Below, in pieces: positions 59,886-64,000 of a stretch of 64,000 bases of DNA. Below the pieces are notes generated by a model. It was not told the origin of the DNA and made no database searches. It saw only the letters and a program-made list of their open reading frames with translations. The stretch covers positions 4,154,001 to 4,218,000 of the forward strand of contig NZ_CP126110.1 of NCBI RefSeq assembly GCF_030123405.1, read 5' to 3'. The position numbers were made by a program, and so were the translations under genes. This stretch comes from Neobacillus sp. WH10. Its GTDB lineage: Bacteria; Bacillota; Bacilli; Bacillales; Cytobacillaceae. Numbering within the stretch: the stretch's first letter is position 1; the number at the start of each line of letters is the position of its first letter.

Positions 59886-60416
59886 TTATTCCTTCGATTC
59901 TTTTGTATATTTCACTGAATTCACAATTTGCATCATATTTTTGGACTCATTATTCAAATCACTTGTTTTGACTTGTGTTGTTATTTTTGCACCGCCAACA
60001 CCAATGGTTAATTCATTCAAGTTGTCATCCTTTAACTGCTTAATCGTCAAAAAGCCAAATTTATTTTCATTATTCTTAAATTTTTCATTTGTATCGAGTT
60101 TCTTGTATTGTTCAATTGTTGCTTTATAGACGACTTCACTTGATGTGTTTTCATGAGGATTAATAAACAGAATATAAGTGTCAGAGCCATTCTGTAAAAT
60201 AATATTGTTTGGAGTTTGATCTTTTATGCTGTAACCAGACGGTAGATAAAAATGGACATTTCCACTCTTTTTATTTGGTTTTTTCTCTTTTTCATTAAAC
60301 GTTGTTTTTACAGTTTTAATTGTAGCTTTACTTTCTTCTTTAAACGATACATTGTTACAAGCGCTTAAAAACAGAATCGACAGCATGATAATAGTAATAG
60401 TTTTGAAGATTTTCAG
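59886..60416 (-). CDS. Putative lipoprotein, apparent CTG start
   Basis: A 176-residue lipoprotein. Reading from CTG at 60416 gives the signal peptide MKIFKTITIIMLSILFLSAC with lipobox LSAC; AGGAGG stands exactly 8 nt before the CTG. The first ATG (60386) gives only MLSILFLSAC, without the basic n-region and without a ribosome binding site, so CTG is the more natural start. The mature part (HFYLPSGYSIKDQTPNNIIL; ELTIGVGGAKITTQVKTSDL) belongs to no family I know. It borders the IS cluster. Confidence 0.65.
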   Translation of the reverse strand: MKIFKTITIIMLSILFLSACNNVSFKEESKATIKTVKTTFNEKEKKPNKKSGNVHFYLPSGYSIKDQTPNNIILQNGSDTYILFINPHENTSSEVVYKATIEQYKKLDTNEKFKNNENKFGFLTIKQLKDDNLNELTIGVGGAKITTQVKTSDLNNESKNMMQIVNSVKYTKESKE

Positions 60417-60518
60417 ATTTTTCGCCTCCTAAATACGAATAAAGTCCTATCCCCATAATACCTGTCGGAATATTCAGTTGACAAGACTTTTGTCGATAAT
60501 TAGTGTCGAAAAATAAGA

Positions 60519-61037
60519 TTATCTACCTAATTTTTGATGATAGGTATATTGTCCGACTAATAAATTTGTTACATGAGTAAACATATCAACCCGATTAATC
60601 ATGCCGTTCGTAAAAATTCCAATTGCTCCTTCGTGTTTCCTTACATTTTTCATTTTGGCATAGTCATCCATAACAGGACCTAGCTCTTCACCATTTCTTA
60701 GTCTTGCTGCCACCTCCTCAGGTAAAAGAAATCTTGCACCGCCAGAGATAATGGGATCCATATTGTGTGCTGCAAGGGCCCCCCAATTACAAAGCAGCAA
60801 ACCGTGGCTCGTTTCATAAACTCCTCCTTCAAGCCCGATTCCAATATCTCCATTTCCCCTCTTTAACGCACCAACAGAACGATTAATTGCTCCTTGGATG
60901 GTTTCCTCATCCGAAAATGGCTGTTTGTCTACACCTGATGGAATATCGATTGAAACAAACTCTGCTTCATGATCTGCAAAACTATTTTTTACAGCATTAA
61001 TTTTTGCCGGATTTTTTGACCCGATGATAATTTTCAT
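60519..61037 (-). CDS. DUF84 / YjjX-type inosine-xanthosine triphosphatase
   Basis: A 172-residue protein of the DUF84 family, which hydrolyses non-canonical purine NTPs such as ITP and XTP. It begins MKIIIGSKNPAKINAVKNSF (the substrate SxNPxK loop), has SIDIPSGVDKQPFSDEETIQGA, and GIGLEGGVYE with the metal Glu. Length and motifs are complete. ATG at 61037 with AAGGAGATACCTTC upstream. It is on the same strand as ytoP, but the ytoP terminator separates them. Confidence 0.88.
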   Translation of the reverse strand: MKIIIGSKNPAKINAVKNSFADHEAEFVSIDIPSGVDKQPFSDEETIQGAINRSVGALKRGNGDIGIGLEGGVYETSHGLLLCNWGALAAHNMDPIISGGARFLLPEEVAARLRNGEELGPVMDDYAKMKNVRKHEGAIGIFTNGMINRVDMFTHVTNLLVGQYTYHQKLGR

Positions 61038-61163
61038 GAAGGTATCTCCTTTTTAAGCATTATCTTTTTTCTCGTTTTCTAGGTCCAATACCCTTACTAG
61101 TGACTGTTTTCTTTGTTCCTACCTTTTTTCTAGCTCAAATACACTATAACGTTAAATATAAAA

Positions 61164-61186
61164 GGAAGCATTTAAAAAATACTTCC
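61164..61186 (-). terminator. ytoP terminator
   Basis: GGAAGCATTT-AAAAA-ATACTTCC region: GGAAGTATTT/AAATGCTTCC on minus with one G-T pair, followed by TTTTATATTT. Confidence 0.75.
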
Positions 61187-61194
61187 TCAAAAAA

Positions 61195-62271
61195 TTAGCT
61201 GTTTGATTTGATGGTGTCAACCGTTGTTTGGTCACAAGTTTTCACAAGTTTAATCAATAATTCTTTTGCGGCAGCATAATCATCTACATGAATAATGGAG
61301 GCATGTGTATGAATATAGCGCGAACAAATACCAATAACAGCGCTTGGCACTCCCTCATTGGATAAATGAACACGTCCGGCATCTGTTCCTCCTGGGGAAA
61401 CGAAATATTGATATGGAATATTGTTTGTTTCAGCTGTATCGAGAATAAACTCTCTAATGCCACGATGCGTTACCATGGTGCGGTCAAGGATACGGAGTAA
61501 TGTTCCTTTCCCTAACTGGCCAAACTCTTGTTTATCCCCAGTCATATCATTTGCCGGACTTGCATCCATGGCAAAAAAGATATCAGGCTTAATCATGTTT
61601 GCTGCCGTCTGCGCTCCACGTAAGCCAACTTCCTCTTGAACGGTTGCTCCAGAATACAAAATATTTGGCAAGGTATCATCCTTTAATTCTTTAAGCAGTT
61701 CAATCGCAAGTCCACAACCGTAACGGTTATCCCATGCTTTCGCTAAAATCTTCTTTGGATTCGCCATCGGTGTAAATGGACAAATTGGCAAAATAGCCTG
61801 TCCCGGCTTGATGCCAATCCGTTTAGCATCTTCATGATTATCTGCCCCAATATCGATGAGCATATTTTTTATTTCCATTGGTTTGTTTTTCTTCGATTCA
61901 TCTAAAAGATGCGGTGGAATTGAGCCAATAACACCGATCACTGGTCCATTCTTTGTCATAATTTGGACACGCTGGGCAAGAAGAACTTGACTCCACCAGC
62001 CACCAAGTGTTTGAAAACGAATCATCCCATTATCTGTGATAGAAGTCACCATGAAACCAACTTCATCCATATGTCCCGCCACCATTACAGTCGGGCCTTG
62101 TCCATCCTTTTTCACTCCAAAAATACTGCCTAGTTTATCTTGAATAATTTCATCTGAGTATTGAGACAATTGTTCCCTCATGAAATTTCTTACTAAATGC
62201 TCATTTCCCGGTGCTCCCGGAAGCTCAGTTAACGTTTGAAAAAGTTTTAATGTTTGTTCGTTCATTTTCAA
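61195..62271 (-). CDS. ytoP: M42 family metallopeptidase YtoP
   Basis: A 358-residue M42 aminopeptidase (glutamyl aminopeptidase/endoglucanase-like). Metal ligands: VAGHMDEVGFMV (His, Asp), KAWDNRYGCGLA (Asp), TVQEEVGLRGAQ (catalytic Glu pair), FAMDASPANDMTG (Asp) and a late His in YIHTHASIIH. Matches YtoP. The ATG at 62271 follows AAAGGAGCTTGAA. Divergent from ytzB. Confidence 0.94.
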   Translation of the reverse strand: MKMNEQTLKLFQTLTELPGAPGNEHLVRNFMREQLSQYSDEIIQDKLGSIFGVKKDGQGPTVMVAGHMDEVGFMVTSITDNGMIRFQTLGGWWSQVLLAQRVQIMTKNGPVIGVIGSIPPHLLDESKKNKPMEIKNMLIDIGADNHEDAKRIGIKPGQAILPICPFTPMANPKKILAKAWDNRYGCGLAIELLKELKDDTLPNILYSGATVQEEVGLRGAQTAANMIKPDIFFAMDASPANDMTGDKQEFGQLGKGTLLRILDRTMVTHRGIREFILDTAETNNIPYQYFVSPGGTDAGRVHLSNEGVPSAVIGICSRYIHTHASIIHVDDYAAAKELLIKLVKTCDQTTVDTIKSNS

Positions 62272-62441
62272 GCTCCTTTAAAATTTTTGGAAGTAGTATG
62301 TATATTTTTATTTTACAGAAACTTTGTAGCTTTTATCAATAATTCATTTCATTATCTGTAATATTATCTTCCTAACAATAAATACGATATACTGAGAAGA
62401 GAATCTAATAAAGTAATCTTTTCCAATTTTGGAGGTGTCTT

Positions 62442-62771
62442 ATGAACTGGAAATCCTTCTTCCTTGGTGCAGCGGTTGGTTTAGCCGGCGGCTACGTAAC
62501 CAAAGAAATCCTAAATCACAAAACAAATGTGTCACCTGAAAAAGTGTTGGAGCATGTAAAAAAACAATTTAAACAGAACGGGACAATCAGTGGCTCGTGG
62601 ATCCATATGGTTGCTGAACCTTATGAAAAACACCAATTTACCTATCGTGTTTATAAGGGCGGCATTTCTAAAAATAATAATGGAACCAATGAACAATTTG
62701 AATTCATTGCCGATGCTAAGACTGGAACTTTATTGGATGTTCGTCCGTTATCAGAAGAACCAGTATATTGA
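62442..62771 (+). CDS. ytzB: YtzB, PepSY-like protein
   Basis: A 109-residue protein. The N-terminus is a glycine-rich hydrophobic segment (SFFLGAAVGLAGGYVTKEIL), probably a membrane anchor, followed by SPEKVLEHVKKQF and GTISGSWIHM, then YRVYKGGISKNNNG and FIADAKTGTLLDV, which look PepSY-like. Matches B. subtilis YtzB between ytoP and ytnP. GGAGGTG precedes the ATG. Function unknown. Confidence 0.85.
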   Translation: MNWKSFFLGAAVGLAGGYVTKEILNHKTNVSPEKVLEHVKKQFKQNGTISGSWIHMVAEPYEKHQFTYRVYKGGISKNNNGTNEQFEFIADAKTGTLLDVRPLSEEPVY

Positions 62772-62776
62772 TACTA

Positions 62777-62810
62777 AAAATAGCCGCATTCAAAATGATA
62801 CGGCTATTTT
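62777..62810. terminator. Terminator between ytzB and ytnP
   Basis: AAAATAGCCG...CGGCTATTTT with T-run; 10-bp perfect stem between convergent genes. Confidence 0.85.
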
Positions 62811-62814
62811 TTGC

Positions 62815-63657
62815 TTATCTTTCCCTCTTAATGCTCTCTACTATCTCTTTACCATCAAGTTCCCATTTAACAGCACGGTAAAAGGCATCATGATAAAAGG
62901 TGAACCATGCGTTTTTTCCTAATCCGTGTGGCAGCCATTTTTCTTTTGCCGCAATCGAAACCATTGGGTAATCATCATAGGCCATGACCCACAAAACATT
63001 CTGATGGGCATGTGTTGCCATAAGGTCCGCCATGTGAATGGACATTTCGCCTCCATCCTCAATGATGAGAATCGAATGCCCATCACTATGTCCGCCGGTA
63101 TGAATCATCGTGATGGCCCCTAAGTTCCACTTTTCCTCAAAAGGAATTACCTGAGATTCTATCGCTTCCCAGTTTTCTTTCCAATATGTATTTTTTGAAC
63201 GAATATTAGGATTGCGCATTTCGTCCCATTCCACCTGTGAGGTAATAATTTTCGCATTTGGGAAGTTGGAAACATACTTGCCATCCACGAGCTTTGTCAA
63301 GCCGCCTGCATGATCAAAATGCAAATGTGTCATTAACACATAATCAATTTTCTCGGCATTTAAACCTACTTTTTCTAATGATTCATCCAGCTCCGACTCT
63401 CTTGTGACGCCATAATTTCTTAATTGCTTCTCAGTTAATTTCCCTTTGCCTAGCCCTGATTCGACTAAAAGATTCTTCCCATTCATCTGGATTAAAATAG
63501 GATCAGTTGGCAATTCAATTTGATTTTTTTCATTAGTAGGATATTTTCTTGACCATAATCCCTTTGGAACCACCCCAAACATGGCACCGCCGTCTAAATT
63601 CGTTACCCCTCCAGATAACCAGGTTAAGGAAACGCCCCCAACTTTTAAAGTTTCCAC
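62815..63657 (-). CDS. ytnP: YtnP, metallo-beta-lactamase-fold lactonase
   Basis: A 280-residue MBL-fold hydrolase. The zinc motif is LMTHLHFDHAGGLTK, with further ligands in MIHTGGHSDGHSI and IHMADLMATHAH. YtnP of B. subtilis degrades acyl-homoserine-lactone-type signals of streptomycetes, so a quorum-quenching or lactone-detoxifying role is likely; the actual substrate is not shown by sequence. ATG at 63657, GAGGAGG upstream. trmB lies upstream, as in B. subtilis. Confidence 0.92.
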   Translation of the reverse strand: METLKVGGVSLTWLSGGVTNLDGGAMFGVVPKGLWSRKYPTNEKNQIELPTDPILIQMNGKNLLVESGLGKGKLTEKQLRNYGVTRESELDESLEKVGLNAEKIDYVLMTHLHFDHAGGLTKLVDGKYVSNFPNAKIITSQVEWDEMRNPNIRSKNTYWKENWEAIESQVIPFEEKWNLGAITMIHTGGHSDGHSILIIEDGGEMSIHMADLMATHAHQNVLWVMAYDDYPMVSIAAKEKWLPHGLGKNAWFTFYHDAFYRAVKWELDGKEIVESIKRER

Positions 63658-63725
63658 CTATACTCCTCCTCTTGTTCTTATTTTCTATATTTTAACATTA
63701 CCTAACTAATTGAAGAAACAAAAAA

Positions 63726-63751
63726 GGACAGCTCCTTAAAAGAACTGTCCA
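63726..63751 (-). terminator. trmB terminator
   Basis: GGACAG-TTCTTTTAAGGAG-CTGTCC with inner TTC/AAGGA pairing on minus, followed by TTTTTTG. Confidence 0.75.
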
Positions 63752-63756
63752 AAGTA

Positions 63757-64000
63757 TTAATTTTGATATTTAACTTCACAGCGATAAATCCGATTTCCTT
63801 TTTCGGAAAATTTCTGTTCGTATTCTGTCATAATGTTTCCTTCATAACCACTCTTATGAAAATCAAGACTCACATATTTTAGTAATAAACCATATGCTGA
63901 GAAGCTCATGAGCGAGTATTCAAATAAACCTTGATTATCGGTTTTAAAATGAATTTCTCCCCCATCGACCAATATATCCTCATAAAGTTTTAAGAAATCT
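63757..64000 (-). CDS. trmB: tRNA (guanine-N7-)-methyltransferase, C-terminal part (cut by window edge)
   Basis: The last 80 or so codons of TrmB (YtmQ), which makes m7G46 in tRNA. Visible are FLKLYEDILVDGGEIHFKTD, NQGLFEYSLMSFSAYGL and IMTEYEQKFSEKGNRIYRCE, the conserved C-terminal block of the family. The N-terminal SAM-binding region is beyond position 64000. It stands directly upstream of ytnP, as in B. subtilis. Confidence 0.93.
   Translation of the reverse strand, partial: DFLKLYEDILVDGGEIHFKTDNQGLFEYSLMSFSAYGLLLKYVSLDFHKSGYEGNIMTEYEQKFSEKGNRIYRCEVKYQN

Overview
The window is an ordinary stretch of chromosome from a low-GC, endospore-forming member of the Bacillaceae, probably the Bacillus/Neobacillus group. 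The evidence is the almost unbroken match in gene order to the Bacillus subtilis dnaE-ytrHI-nrnA ... ackA-ytxK-tpx ... sppA-ytdI-ytcJ-ytcI-ssp-thiI-nifZ-ezrA-refZ-ytsP-dgcP-rpsD-tyrS-acsA-acuABC-ccpA-aroA-ytxJHG-murC-sftA-ytpQP-ytoP-ytzB-ytnP-trmB segment, together with spore genes (SASP, ytfJ, ytrHI), a sigma-B-type promoter, a T-box, an S4 leader and CcpA sites. Species cannot be fixed from the sequence alone.

Layout. 1-11.9 kb: 5' end of dnaE, sporulation membrane genes ytrH-ytrI, nanoRNase nrnA, ytpI, regulator-like ytoI, hydrolase ytkL, an M24 peptidase, an unassigned structured RNA (about 6.87-7.08 kb), alanine dehydrogenase, a Gly/Tyr-rich repeat protein beside a frameshifted relic of a similar small gene, a universal stress protein, moaB and an EcsC-family gene. 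11.9-26.8 kb: acetate kinase with a CcpA site, ytxK, tpx, ytfJ-ytfI, yteJ-sppA, NAD kinase, rarD, ytcJ, a 52-bp tandem repeat, ytcI, SASP, thiI-iscS. 26.9-37 kb: ezrA, refZ, ytsP, methionine gamma-lyase with a CcpA site, diguanylate cyclase dgcP, rpsD with leader, tyrS with T-box. 37-47 kb: class A PBP, then the acetate/acetoin block acsA / acuABC / ccpA and aroA. 47-55.6 kb: ytxGHJ stress operon, M29 aminopeptidase, murC, sftA, ytpQ, ytpP. 55.7-59.9 kb: a mobile-element cluster. 59.9-64 kb: lipoprotein, DUF84 NTPase, ytoP, ytzB, ytnP, 3' end of trmB.

How genes work together. Carbon overflow is the clearest theme: ackA (with a cre placed where CcpA activates), acsA, the AcuA acetyltransferase and AcuC deacetylase that switch AcsA, and ccpA itself all lie here, and megL also carries a cre. 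Sporulation/stress and envelope/division functions (ezrA, refZ, sftA, murC, PBP) form the rest.

The most interesting region is the IS cluster. An IS110-family (IS1111-like) element of about 1.75 kb sits inside a palindromic MITE-like repeat. The insertion point, core dinucleotide and subterminal inverted repeats can all be read directly. Downstream of its (frameshifted) transposase is a 170-nt, stem-closed non-coding segment carrying short matches to both element/target junctions and to the reconstructed empty site, as expected of a seekRNA/bridge RNA. Other leads are the unassigned RNA near 7 kb, a dispersed three-hairpin repeat (3 copies), the 52-bp tandem array, a second dispersed repeat found in many 3' regions (once between the tyrS T-box and its gene), and a likely CTG start codon.
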